Shown here piece after piece: positions 1 to 8,485 of a stretch of DNA of 64,000 bases; position 1 is the first letter of the stretch; the number at the start of each line of letters is the position of its first letter. Under the pieces are notes generated by a model. That model had not been told where the DNA came from. It saw nothing but the letters and a program-made list of their open reading frames with translations, and ran no database searches. Both the position numbers and the translations under genes were made by a program. This DNA is from Janthinobacterium sp. BJB426 (GTDB lineage Bacteria; Pseudomonadota; Gammaproteobacteria; Burkholderiales; Burkholderiaceae_D). The stretch lies in assembly GCF_002735705.1 (NCBI RefSeq), contig NZ_PDZL01000013.1:1-64000 (forward strand), written 5' to 3'.

Positions 1-385
1 GGCGCCAGCGAAACGTGGTGTTGCGGTGTAATCCCAGCTGCTGAGCGGCCTGGCGCACCGACCTGGAATCAAGCAGGCAATCGGCATACGCGATCCATAG
101 CGCCTTGTGACGCAAGCGGGCCAGCGGCGTGCCCGTCAAGGCATTGAAAGTGCGTCCGCAAGGCACACAGCGGTAGCGCTGCAAGCTGTGCGCATGGCCA
201 TGCCGGTGCAGGTGAGGCGAGCGGCAGGCAGGACAGGCCAAGCGCGGCTGCGCCACGCTTTCCAGCAACGCGACGGTCGCATCGTGCGGTACGTTGCCAC
301 GCAGCAGGGCCATGCCTGTCTGCCGCTGGCGTCGGTTCAGGTGAGCAAACTGGGCGATAAAACGGATCCATTCGGCTGGCTGCAT
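1..385 (-). CDS. IS1595-like transposase, N-terminal part (runs off left edge)
   Basis: An open frame reads from ATG at 385 leftward off the window, so only the first 128 residues are present. It carries a zinc ribbon: Cys51 and Cys54 (CPAC) pair with Cys73 and Cys76 (CVPC). A helix-turn-helix-like stretch follows near residues 106-128 (SVRQAAQQLGLHRNTTFRW). This layout is typical of IS1595-family transposases, whose DDE catalytic domain would lie outside the window. The start is the first ATG after a GGAG-like site (gggagcagatc). I could not define the terminal inverted repeat in 386-480. Whether the element is intact cannot be judged from here. Confidence 0.68.
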   Translation of the reverse strand, partial: MQPAEWIRFIAQFAHLNRRQRQTGMALLRGNVPHDATVALLESVAQPRLACPACRSPHLHRHGHAHSLQRYRCVPCGRTFNALTGTPLARLRHKALWIAYADCLLDSRSVRQAAQQLGLHRNTTFRWR

Positions 386-480
386 GATCTGCTCCCTGTG
401 TGGTAAGTATGCAGAGTCAGACAGCAATGCCAAGGGAAGATTCCGGCATTTCCCCTATTTACCGATGACAGAGCCAATAT

Positions 481-515
481 AAAAGCCGCCTGGCGGGGCA
501 TTCCCGGCAGGCGGC
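481..515 (-). terminator. Intrinsic terminator of the first crystallin gene
   Basis: An 8-bp perfect stem (GCCGCCTG at 485-492 with CAGGCGGC at 508-515) is followed on the minus strand by four T residues. It lies 26 bases past the stop codon of the crystallin gene. Confidence 0.7.
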
Positions 516-540
516 CTGTCAGCACGGCGTCAGGACGCGG

Positions 541-1530
541 TCAGCGCACGCGGCGCAGCGAGGAAATCTGGTTTTCCATGCCATTCAGGCGGCCATATTC
601 GCCCGGCCCGATCACTTCGCAGCGGCCGCGGAAGTTCGAATCGCTGCACACTTCCCACTGGCCCTCGTTGACGACGATGGACGAGGCGCGGTCATTGAAA
701 TTGAGACGCACCAGGTCTTCCGTGCTGCGGTCCAGCGCCAGCGGTTCGCCGCGCATGCCCGCCTCGGGGAACAGCAGGACGGCGCCGCGCTGCTGGTACT
801 GCGGCTGCTGATACTGCGGATACTGCTGCTCGTACTGCGGCCGCTGGTACTGATTCTCGTACTGCTGCTGGCGGCGCGCTTCGCGCTCGTCGACCATGCG
901 CGCCGACGACACGCGGCCATCGAGGCCCCGTCCCAGGTCATCGTGGCGGCCGGGGCCGAAAATGCGGCAAGTGCCCTGGTAATTCGAATCGCTGCACAAC
1001 TGCCAGTAGCCGTTATGGATGACGATGCTGGTGGTGCGGTCGTTGAAACCGATGTTGACGAAATCGTCCGTATCGCGGTTCAGGCGCGCCGAACCGCCAT
1101 TCTGGCCCGCGCCCGAATACACTTCCAGGGTGCCGCCGCGCCCATAGCCGCCATTGCCACGGTCTGGATCGCGCCCCGGGCGCCCCGGATTGTAGCCATC
1201 GCCGCGCCCCGTTTCGCGCACCGAGGTGATGGCGTCGTTCATGCCAGGCATCGAGCGGTATTCGCCTGGCCCCAGGCTGCGGCAATTGCCGCGAAAACCG
1301 GAATCCGTGCACACATCCCAGGTACCCGAACGCACCATGATGCTGGACGTCTTGTCGTTGAAGCCCATGCGCGACAGATCGTCCGTCGTCTCGCGCAGCG
1401 TCACGGCGCGGCCGCGGAAATTGTCATCCTCGAACAGGGTGATTTCGCCCGCATGGGCGCCGGCGTGGGCCGCCAGCGACAGCAGCAAGGTTGCGGTGCA
1501 TGCCGCAGCATGTTTGAAAGGGCCCGTCAT
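541..1530 (-). CDS. Secreted beta/gamma-crystallin family protein, three domains
   Basis: The 329-residue protein starts with a Sec signal peptide (about residues 1-28, ending AHAG). It holds three beta/gamma-crystallin domains at about 29-107, 134-214 and 250-329. Each domain has a first calcium-type motif (NDKTSS, NDRTTS, NDRASS) and a pair of cysteines in a W-x-VC/LC-x-D-S-x-F/Y-x-G-x-C pattern. The second motif is intact in domain 1 (NDAITS) and changed in the others (DGRVSS, ENQISS). Domains 2 and 3 are joined by a Gln/Tyr-rich linker (about 220-248). I chose the ATG at 1530 over one four codons upstream because GGAG sits six bases before it. It is the first of three tandem paralogues. 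Calcium binding is inferred from the motif, and the biological role is unknown. Confidence 0.85.
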   Translation of the reverse strand: MTGPFKHAAACTATLLLSLAAHAGAHAGEITLFEDDNFRGRAVTLRETTDDLSRMGFNDKTSSIMVRSGTWDVCTDSGFRGNCRSLGPGEYRSMPGMNDAITSVRETGRGDGYNPGRPGRDPDRGNGGYGRGGTLEVYSGAGQNGGSARLNRDTDDFVNIGFNDRTTSIVIHNGYWQLCSDSNYQGTCRIFGPGRHDDLGRGLDGRVSSARMVDEREARRQQQYENQYQRPQYEQQYPQYQQPQYQQRGAVLLFPEAGMRGEPLALDRSTEDLVRLNFNDRASSIVVNEGQWEVCSDSNFRGRCEVIGPGEYGRLNGMENQISSLRRVR

Positions 1531-1631
1531 GATTAACTCCATTCTTCATTCTTTGGTGATGATTTGCCTGGCGATTGCGCCAGGATGCTAGTGTAACAAA
1601 TACAAGGCCGCGTGGACGGCCCGGCGACGCG

Positions 1632-2504
1632 TTAATACAGGCGGCGCAGCGAAGAAATGCGCTTGTCGAGCTGCGCGTCCAGGATTTCATACTTGCCCGG
1701 ACCCATGCGCTCGCAGGTGCCATTGAACTGCGAGTCCGTGCACACTTCCCAGGTGCCTTCATTGATGGCCATGGAGCCGGCCTGGTCGTTGAAATTCAGG
1801 CGCACCAGGTCGCTGACGTCGCGGTTCACCTGCAGCCCCGGGCCCTTCAGGAAGGCACGACCGTACAGCACCACCAGGCCTTCGTCGTTTTGCGGCCGGT
1901 TCTCTTCGCGCGGATCGACCAGGCGCGCCGACGACACGCGCCCATTCAGGCTGCCCAGGTCATCGTGGCTGCCAGGCCCGAACACGCGGCAACTGCCACG
2001 GTAGTTGGAATCGCTGCACAGCTGCCAGTAGCCATGCTCGATGCGCGCGCTGCTGGCGCGGTCATTGAAGCTGATGTCGACCAGGTCGTCGCGGTCCGCA
2101 TTCACGCCGGCCGATGCGCCGCGCTGGCCGCCGTCGGCATACAGTTCCAGCGCCGCGCGGCGGCCGCCGCTGCTGCCGCTCCCCTGCCCGCCGCCGATTT
2201 CGCGCACGGACGAGATCTTGTCGTTCATGCCCGGCAGCGAGCGGTAGTCGCCCCGTTCCAGCGTCTTGCAATCGCCCTTGAAATCGGCGTTCGTGCACAC
2301 TTCCCAACTGCCCGAATCGACCTGGATGCTCGACACGGTGTCATTGAAACTGACGCGTGACAGGTCATCCGTCGTATCGCGCAAGACGACTACGCGTCCC
2401 TTGAAATTGTCATCGGTGTACAGGCGGATTTCGCCGGCCTGCGCCCCGAGGTGGACAAACAGCGAACTGGCGCACAGCAGGGCGAGGGCGAACGGGCGAT
2501 TCAT
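1632..2504 (-). CDS. Secreted beta/gamma-crystallin family protein, three domains
   Basis: The 290-residue protein has a signal peptide (about 1-24, ending AQAG) and three crystallin domains at about 25-103, 118-196 and 209-290. First motifs are NDTVSS, NDRASS and NDQAGS, so the third domain has Gly where Ser/Thr is expected. Second motifs are NDKISS, NGRVSS and DKRISS. The conserved Cys pair occurs in all three domains. The start at 2504 is preceded by GGAG nine bases upstream and begins the signal peptide; the frame stays open further upstream without a better start. It is separated from the first paralogue by 101 bases, so the two may or may not be cotranscribed. Confidence 0.85.
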   Translation of the reverse strand: MNRPFALALLCASSLFVHLGAQAGEIRLYTDDNFKGRVVVLRDTTDDLSRVSFNDTVSSIQVDSGSWEVCTNADFKGDCKTLERGDYRSLPGMNDKISSVREIGGGQGSGSSGGRRAALELYADGGQRGASAGVNADRDDLVDISFNDRASSARIEHGYWQLCSDSNYRGSCRVFGPGSHDDLGSLNGRVSSARLVDPREENRPQNDEGLVVLYGRAFLKGPGLQVNRDVSDLVRLNFNDQAGSMAINEGTWEVCTDSQFNGTCERMGPGKYEILDAQLDKRISSLRRLY

Positions 2505-2683
2505 GGGGGCGGTCTCCGGTGGCGGCAAAGGTGAGTGATCGACATGACAACTGATGTCAGTGTAGCCATCCGTGGAAAAAACGGTGTAACAAAGTATGAA
2601 AAAAGGACAACAAATTGTTACCAAAAGCAATAACAGGCTCGCGCAGGAGCCCGTCATTGCCATTTACCTTGCCATTTACCTTA

Positions 2684-3337
2684 TCAGCGCACTTCGCGCA
2701 CCGACGAAATGCGGTTGCTCAGGCGCTCCAGGCTCGCGTATTCACCGGGTTCCAGGGTGCGGCAGCGGCCGCGGAAATCCACGTCCTCGCACACTTCCCA
2801 ATAGCCGGAGCGCACGCGCACGCTTTGCACCGTGTCATTGAAATCGCGCTCGCGCAAATCGGCCGAGGCATTGCGCACGCTCAAACTGCGGCCGGCGAAA
2901 TCGTCGCGCGTATAGAAGGTCAGTTCGCCGCCCAGCGAGCGCCCTGGCAAATGGCCACGCTCCCGGTCGCGCTCCCAGTGACGATCCCGGTCACGATCGC
3001 GGCCCGGATGACCACCCCAGCCGCCGCGCACTTCGCGCAGCGAGGTGATTTTATTGGCATGGCCATCGAGCGACGGATACTCGCCCGCCTCGAGCAGGAA
3101 GCAATCGCCGCGGAAATCGGCTTCCTCGCACGCTTCCCAGCGGCCCGAGCGCACGCGGATGCTTTGCGTCGTGTCGTTGAAACGGACGTCTTCCAGGTCG
3201 GCGACGGCGTCGCGCACGGTCTGCGAGCGGCCGTGATAATCGTCGCGCGAATACAAGGTCAGTTCGCCGGCGCCGGCCAGTTCGGCCGTCATGGCGGCGC
3301 CCAGCAGCAGGGCGCAGTTCAGGGTGTGTCTCAGCAT
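2684..3337 (-). CDS. Secreted beta/gamma-crystallin family protein, two domains
   Basis: The 217-residue protein has a signal peptide (about 1-23) and two crystallin domains (about 24-104 and 137-217). They are joined by a linker rich in Arg, Asp and Gly (about 105-135). The first calcium-type motifs are NDTTQS and NDTVQS, with Gln at the usual Ser/Thr position. The second motifs are ANKITS and SNRISS. This member therefore looks least able to bind calcium in the canonical way. Cys pairs are kept. GGAG lies seven bases before the ATG. It is the most upstream of the three tandem genes and diverges from the MATE exporter gene. Confidence 0.84.
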   Translation of the reverse strand: MLRHTLNCALLLGAAMTAELAGAGELTLYSRDDYHGRSQTVRDAVADLEDVRFNDTTQSIRVRSGRWEACEEADFRGDCFLLEAGEYPSLDGHANKITSLREVRGGWGGHPGRDRDRDRHWERDRERGHLPGRSLGGELTFYTRDDFAGRSLSVRNASADLRERDFNDTVQSVRVRSGYWEVCEDVDFRGRCRTLEPGEYASLERLSNRISSVREVR

Positions 3338-3527
3338 GGTCTTGCTCCATAGTCAGGGTACTGCGGTTGACTATTTGGTCATTTTGCCAAATAGAGCGCG
3401 CAGTCTATCCGCGACTGGCCCGCTTAGCTGTAACAAATGATTACCGCGCCCGGCCTCCTCCGGGTGCCACGGCGGACAAGCACGGCGAATGCCGGTAGAA
3501 TCTTGTGTTTAGTCAAGCTTGCCGCCC

Positions 3528-4922
3528 ATGCCACACACTACCTCGTTCACCCTGCCCGCCGTCCGTACTGAAATTTCTTCACTGTGGAAGCTGGCCTGGC
3601 CTATCCTGATCGGCCAGCTGGCCACCGTCGGCATGGGCGCGGCCGACGTGGCGATGACGGGTCATACGAATCCCGAGGAACTGGCGGCCGTCTCGCTGGG
3701 CGCGGCCATCTGGTCCATCGTGCTTGTCACCGTGAGCGGCATCATGATGGCGATCAATACTTTGGTGGCGCATGAGATCGGCGCCGCGCGCCACGACAAG
3801 GTGCCGCACATCGTGCGCCAGTCGCTGTGGAAGGCGCTGCTCGTGGGCCTGGTGGCTTGCCTGCTGACGAACATGGCGGCGCTGGTATTCGACCACCTGA
3901 TGCTGGAACCCGCCGTGGCATCCAAGGCCAAGCTGTTCGTGCACATCATCAGCTGCGCGCTGCCGCCGTTCGCCGCTTACCGCGCGCTGTACGGCTACAG
4001 CACCAGCATCAACCAGACCAAGCCCGTGATGGTGATCGCGCTGGCCGCGCTGGGCCTCAATATCCTCGTCAACTACCTGCTGATCTACGGCCACTGGGGC
4101 ATGCCGAAGATGGGCGGCGTGGGCTGCGCCGTGGCCACTACCTGCTGCGTGTGGATGATGCTGCTGGCCATGCTGGCCTGGATCAAAATCGCGCCTGCCT
4201 ACCGCGCCACGTATCCGTTCACGCACTGGGAAGGGCCGCAGTTGTCGTCCATCGGCCCCATGCTGCGCCTGGGCCTGCCCATCGGCGTGACCTACTTTGC
4301 CGAAGTGAGCGCGTTTGGCGTCATCAGCCTGCTGGTGGCGCGCTTCGGCGTGATCCAGGTGTCGGCGCACCAGATCGCCCTGAATTTCTCGTCCGTCGTC
4401 TTCATGGTGCCGCTCACCTTCGGCATCGCGCTGGTCACGCGCGTGGGCCATGCCGTGGGCGAAGCCAATTTGCGCAAGGCCCGCTTCATTTCATGGGTAG
4501 GCGTGGCCATGTCGCTGACGGCGGCCATCGTCTCGGCCACCGTCATCACCGTCTTCCGCCACCAGATCGCGCAAGCCTATACGTCCGATCCGCAAGTGCA
4601 GGCCCTGTGCGCGCAGCTGCTGCTGTTCGCCGCCCTGTTCCAGCTGTCCGACGCGACGCAGGTCGCCACGTCCTGCGCCATCCGCGGCTACAAGGTGACG
4701 CGCCAGCCGATGCTGATCCAGCTGCTGGCCTTCTGGGGCTTCTCGCTGCCGATCGGCTATGTGCTGGGTCTCGCGCCGGCAGGCTTCCCCTGGTCGCCGG
4801 CAGAACCGATGGCCGCCGCCGGCTTCTGGATCGGCCTCGTCACAGGCCTGACGGTGGCGGCCGTGCTGCTGACCTGGTATTTGAACCGGCTGTCGCTGCA
4901 GCGCCTGCACGCGGCGCATTGA
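3528..4922 (+). CDS. MATE family multidrug/sodium exporter
   Basis: The 464-residue membrane protein has about twelve hydrophobic segments in two similar halves, as in the MATE (NorM/DinF) family of cation-coupled drug exporters. The opening stretch with WPILIGQLATVGMG, then DVAMTGH, is the usual first-helix signature. The second half begins near LRLGLPIGVTYFAE. I use the ATG at 3528. A TTG three codons upstream is in frame, but neither start has a clear ribosome binding site. The gene stands alone between the divergent crystallin cluster and the peptidase gene. The substrate cannot be told from sequence. Confidence 0.9.
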   Translation: MPHTTSFTLPAVRTEISSLWKLAWPILIGQLATVGMGAADVAMTGHTNPEELAAVSLGAAIWSIVLVTVSGIMMAINTLVAHEIGAARHDKVPHIVRQSLWKALLVGLVACLLTNMAALVFDHLMLEPAVASKAKLFVHIISCALPPFAAYRALYGYSTSINQTKPVMVIALAALGLNILVNYLLIYGHWGMPKMGGVGCAVATTCCVWMMLLAMLAWIKIAPAYRATYPFTHWEGPQLSSIGPMLRLGLPIGVTYFAEVSAFGVISLLVARFGVIQVSAHQIALNFSSVVFMVPLTFGIALVTRVGHAVGEANLRKARFISWVGVAMSLTAAIVSATVITVFRHQIAQAYTSDPQVQALCAQLLLFAALFQLSDATQVATSCAIRGYKVTRQPMLIQLLAFWGFSLPIGYVLGLAPAGFPWSPAEPMAAAGFWIGLVTGLTVAAVLLTWYLNRLSLQRLHAAH

Positions 4923-5137
4923 ACACAGTGCATTGAACCCAGGGCGGCGCGCAATTTATGCGCCCCGCTCTCCTTGCTTCGCCATACAAAGCCCCACCGC
5001 CCGACTCTTTCCGCCAAAGTAAAGAAGGCAATTGCCGGATTATTCCGTGGCTGGCCCTATCGCATTAAACGCCGTGCTCTGGTATCGTTTGCTGTCAAGC
5101 ATCTTCTTGACATCCCTTTACAATCACCGAGACATCC

Positions 5138-7348
5138 ATGCGTTTTATTCTTTGTTTTCTGGCCGCGATGGCCAGCGTTCCCGCATCGGCTGAAAAGCTG
5201 ACCCTGGAACGCATTCACGCCGATCCGGCGCTGGCCGGCCCCGGCGTGCGCTACCTGAAGGTCTCGCCCGATGGCGAGCGCGTCACGTTCCTGCGCGGCC
5301 GCGCGGACAACCAGTTCCAGCTCGACCTGTGGGAATTCAAGCTGAAGGACAAGAGCACGCACCGCCTGATCGACTCGAAGGCGCTGGTGCCGAATGAAAC
5401 GATTTCGCCCGAAGAGCAGGCGCGCCGCGAACGCGAGCGCACGGCCAGCCTGAACGGCATTCTCAGCTACAGCTGGTCGCCCGATGGCAAGCAGCTGCTG
5501 GTGCCGCTGGCCGGCAACCTGTACCTGGTCGACGCGGCCCACCCGGACAAGGCGCGCCTGGTCGCCAAGGGCAATGTGCTGGATCCGAAAATTTCGCCGA
5601 AAGGCCGCTATGTCTCGTTTGTGCGCGATCAAAACATCTATGTGATCGATCTCAAGACGGACAAGGAACGCCAGTTGACGACCGATGGCAAGGGCGCCAT
5701 CCGCAACGGCGAAGCCGAATTCGTGGCGCAGGAAGAAATGGGTCAGCGCACCGGCTACTACTGGGCCCCCGACGATTCCGCCATCGCCTATAAGCGCTAT
5801 GACGAAGCGCCCGTGCCCGTCGTGCGCCGCTTCGAAATCTTCGCCGACCGCACGGACGTCGTCGAGCAGCGCTACCCGGCTGCCGGCGACCCGAACGTGC
5901 TGGTGCAACTGCTGATCGTCTCGCCGGAAACGGGCGCGCAGCGCCAGGTGGACCTGGGCACGAACCCCGACATCTACCTGGTGCGCGCCGACTGGAGCGC
6001 GGACAGCAAGTCTCTCGTCTACCAGCGCCAGTCGCGCGACCAGAAGACCCTCGACCTGGTGGCCGTCGATGCAAGCACGTTGGCGCAGCGCACCCTGCTG
6101 ACGGAAACGTCGACAACCTGGGTCAGCATCCATGACGACCTGCGCTTCCTGTCGAACGGCACCTTCCTCTGGTCGTCCGAGCGCACGGGCCGCAACCATT
6201 TGTACCTGTACGACATGAGCGGCAAGCTGCTGCACCCGGTCACTTCCGGCGCATGGGGCATCGACAGCGTGCTGGCCGTGAACCAGAAGACGGGTAAAGT
6301 GTTCGTCGCGTCGAACCGCGACGCCGTCATCGACAAGCAGACCTACGCCCTGGCCCTCGATGGCAGCACGGCCGACAAGCCGCAGCGCGTAACGAAGGCC
6401 GATGGCTGGCACGACACGACGTTCTCGCGCAATGGCGAAGTCTTCGTCGACACGTACTCCGACCCGGCCACGCCGCCGCAAGTGAGCATCCGCCGCCCGG
6501 ACGGCGCCATGGTGGGCTGGCTGGAAGAAAATGCGCTGAACGCCAGCCACCCGTACGCCAAGTACAAGGCGGACCACCTGCAGACGGAATACGGCACCTT
6601 GAAGGCCAACGATGGCCAGACGCTGTATTACTCCATCGTCAAGCCGTCGAACTTCGACGCAAATAAGCGCTATCCTGTCTACTTGTCGACGTATGGCGGT
6701 CCGCACTCGCAGCACGTGGCGCGCCGCTGGGGCAACAACTTCGACCAGTACATGGCGCAGCAGGGCTTTGTCGTCTTCCGCCTCGATAACCGGGGTTCGT
6801 CGCGCCGCGAGCGCGCGTTCACGGACGCCATCTATCACAACCTGGGCGCGGCCGAAGTGGCGGACCAGCTGGTCGGCATCGACTGGCTGGGCAAGCAAAG
6901 CTTCGTCGATGCGAAACGCATCGGCGTGTTCGGCTGGAGCTACGGCGGCTTCATGACCCTGCGTCTGCTGTCGGCTGCGTCCGACAAGATCGCCATGGGT
7001 GTTTCCGTGGCACCCGTCACAGACTGGTCGCTGTACGACACCCACTACACGGAGCAATTCCTCGGCATGCCGAAGGAAAACGTGGATGGCTACAAGGCCA
7101 GCACCGTGTTCGCCCACCTCGACGGCCTGAAGTCGCCGCTGCTGCTGGTACACGGCATGGCCGACGATAACGTCTTGTTCAGCAACAGCACGCGACTGAT
7201 CGACGCGCTCGTGAACCGTGGCGTGCAATTCGACCTGATGACGTATCCGGGCGCCAAGCACGGCATCTCGTCGCGCGCAGGCCAGCGCCACGTGTACAAG
7301 AAAATCGAAATGTTCTTCAAGCAGAACCTGATGAAGCCAGCACAGTAA
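5138..7348 (+). CDS. S9 family prolyl oligopeptidase, DPP-IV-like
   Basis: The 736-residue protein has a signal peptide (about 1-18, ending ASA) and is probably periplasmic. A beta-propeller DPPIV_N region covers about residues 60-520. The alpha/beta-hydrolase domain follows with the GWSYGG nucleophile elbow (Ser601), the acid in HGMADDN (Asp676) and the base in AKHG (His708). All three catalytic residues of a dipeptidyl peptidase IV are present. A propeller motif NGEAEFVAQEEM matches the Glu pair that binds the substrate amino terminus in DPP-IV enzymes. It is expected to release X-Pro or X-Ala dipeptides. The gene is monocistronic and ends in a strong terminator. Confidence 0.92.
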   Translation: MRFILCFLAAMASVPASAEKLTLERIHADPALAGPGVRYLKVSPDGERVTFLRGRADNQFQLDLWEFKLKDKSTHRLIDSKALVPNETISPEEQARRERERTASLNGILSYSWSPDGKQLLVPLAGNLYLVDAAHPDKARLVAKGNVLDPKISPKGRYVSFVRDQNIYVIDLKTDKERQLTTDGKGAIRNGEAEFVAQEEMGQRTGYYWAPDDSAIAYKRYDEAPVPVVRRFEIFADRTDVVEQRYPAAGDPNVLVQLLIVSPETGAQRQVDLGTNPDIYLVRADWSADSKSLVYQRQSRDQKTLDLVAVDASTLAQRTLLTETSTTWVSIHDDLRFLSNGTFLWSSERTGRNHLYLYDMSGKLLHPVTSGAWGIDSVLAVNQKTGKVFVASNRDAVIDKQTYALALDGSTADKPQRVTKADGWHDTTFSRNGEVFVDTYSDPATPPQVSIRRPDGAMVGWLEENALNASHPYAKYKADHLQTEYGTLKANDGQTLYYSIVKPSNFDANKRYPVYLSTYGGPHSQHVARRWGNNFDQYMAQQGFVVFRLDNRGSSRRERAFTDAIYHNLGAAEVADQLVGIDWLGKQSFVDAKRIGVFGWSYGGFMTLRLLSAASDKIAMGVSVAPVTDWSLYDTHYTEQFLGMPKENVDGYKASTVFAHLDGLKSPLLLVHGMADDNVLFSNSTRLIDALVNRGVQFDLMTYPGAKHGISSRAGQRHVYKKIEMFFKQNLMKPAQ

Positions 7349-7370
7349 GATTGCGCTGCATCAGATAAAA

Positions 7371-7407
7371 AACCGCCGCCTGTCTCGCGACAGGCGGCGG
7401 TTTTTTT
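7371..7407 (+). terminator. Strong terminator between the S9 peptidase and csbD genes
   Basis: A 13-bp perfect stem (AACCGCCGCCTGT at 7371-7383 with its complement at 7390-7402) is followed by a run of seven T on the plus strand and preceded by six A. It can therefore work for both convergent genes. Confidence 0.85.
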
Positions 7408-7425
7408 ACATTCTTGCTGCCAGAA

Positions 7426-7611
7426 TTATGGCTTGCGAGTCACAGTTTCGACCGCATCTTTCACATCGCCAACTTTCTTCTGCACTTTGCCTTCGACCTG
7501 GTTTGCCAGGCCCTTGGCTTGCTGTTCTTCGCTGCCGACCAGTTTGCCAGCTTGTTCCTGGATTTTACCGCCGACTTCCTTCAGTTTACCTTCGACTTGA
7601 TCTTTGTTCAT
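7426..7611 (-). CDS. CsbD family small stress protein
   Basis: The 61-residue hydrophilic protein matches the CsbD family over its whole length (MNKDQVEGKLKEVGGKIQE..., then QAKGLANQVEGKVQKKVGD). It is rich in Lys, Gln and Glu and has no signal peptide or membrane segment. CsbD-like proteins are strongly induced by general or envelope stress in many bacteria, but their biochemical role is unknown. AGGAT lies a few bases before the ATG. The gene shares a terminator with the convergent peptidase gene. Confidence 0.85.
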   Translation of the reverse strand: MNKDQVEGKLKEVGGKIQEQAGKLVGSEEQQAKGLANQVEGKVQKKVGDVKDAVETVTRKP

Positions 7612-7765
7612 GATGGATCCTCACTGTAGTTGGTACATCTGTTGTCCTGCCCCGAAGGGCCGGTACTGCGGCTCACACGCTGCTTGTTGCGTGTCGATGT
7701 GTCCATAGTACGCAGTGGGGATCAAAGGCTCTGTACGGTTCCTAACACAGCGCCGACATCATCAA

Positions 7766-8416
7766 TTACGCCTGCGCGCCCTTGCGCCAGACCGTCGCCA
7801 GCCACGGCTGCTGGTCGCGCGGCAAGCCGGGCGGGCGGTAATACTGCTCGATCAAGGTAAAACCGGCCGCCTGCACGTAGGCGGCCCACGTCGCTTCGTC
7901 ATGGTAGCTGCCGTAGCGGGCGCCATTCCAGCCTTCCTGGTTTTGCCCGCGCGGGTTCGAGCTGAACAGCACGCCACCGGGCTTCAGGCACGCGTACAAA
8001 GCGCGCAGCACGCCGGGCAAGGCGGCGCTGGGCACGTGGAACAGCACGGCATTGGCGAACACGCCGTCGAAGTGCCCTGCAGGCAAAGCGAGGTCGACAA
8101 AATCCTGCTGCCAGACAGTGCAGCCGCTGTAGGCGCGCGCCATCTCGACGAAACGGGGACAGCCATCGACGCCCGTGGCGTGATGGCCCATGGCCGTGAA
8201 CGCCTTCAGGTCGCGGCCAGGGCCGCAGCCGAGGTCGAGGATCGCCAGCGGCGCCGGCTTGCCGATGGCGGCCAGCAGTGCGCTGATATTCTGGCTGACG
8301 TCGTGGTCGCGCGTGCCTTCGAAAAACTGCTCGGCACTAGCGTCGTAATGGGCCAGGGTGCGTTCGGTGATGGCGTGGATGGGGTCTTGCGGATCTTGCG
8401 GTGGGGTCGGCTTCAT
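7766..8416 (-). CDS. Class I SAM-dependent methyltransferase
   Basis: The 216-residue cytoplasmic protein has the Rossmann methyltransferase motif I (ILDLGCGPGRD, about residues 58-68). Motif II acidic residues follow in TGVDGCPRFVEMAR, and later motifs lie near FDGVFANAVLFHVP and LKPGGVLFSSNPRG. This identifies the fold and the cofactor but not the substrate. The nearest general type is the Methyltransf_11/25 group, which acts on small molecules. It lies just downstream of the M13 peptidase gene on the same strand, with 69 bases between them. A 9-bp hairpin (8446-8477) without a T run sits in that gap. Confidence 0.82.
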   Translation of the reverse strand: MKPTPPQDPQDPIHAITERTLAHYDASAEQFFEGTRDHDVSQNISALLAAIGKPAPLAILDLGCGPGRDLKAFTAMGHHATGVDGCPRFVEMARAYSGCTVWQQDFVDLALPAGHFDGVFANAVLFHVPSAALPGVLRALYACLKPGGVLFSSNPRGQNQEGWNGARYGSYHDEATWAAYVQAAGFTLIEQYYRPPGLPRDQQPWLATVWRKGAQA

Positions 8417-8485
8417 GGCGCTCCTGTCATCGATGGGCGCATTTTACGCTGCCGACCGGCTCCCCGGCCGGCAGCGTCAGCACTC

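Noticed and set aside
1575-2360. Plus-strand frame opposite the second crystallin gene
   Set aside because: It is repetitive only because the crystallin domains opposite are repeated; no ribosome site or motif.
5110-5137. TTGACA upstream of the S9 peptidase gene as a -35 box
   Set aside because: It lies only 28 bases before the start codon and no -10 box fits the space.
5057-7291. Long minus-strand frame opposite the S9 peptidase
   Set aside because: The plus-strand product has all catalytic residues; the opposite frame has none and is a shadow.
8446-8477. Hairpin after the M13 peptidase gene as an intrinsic terminator
   Set aside because: The stem is good, but in the direction of transcription it is followed by AAAATG, not a T run.
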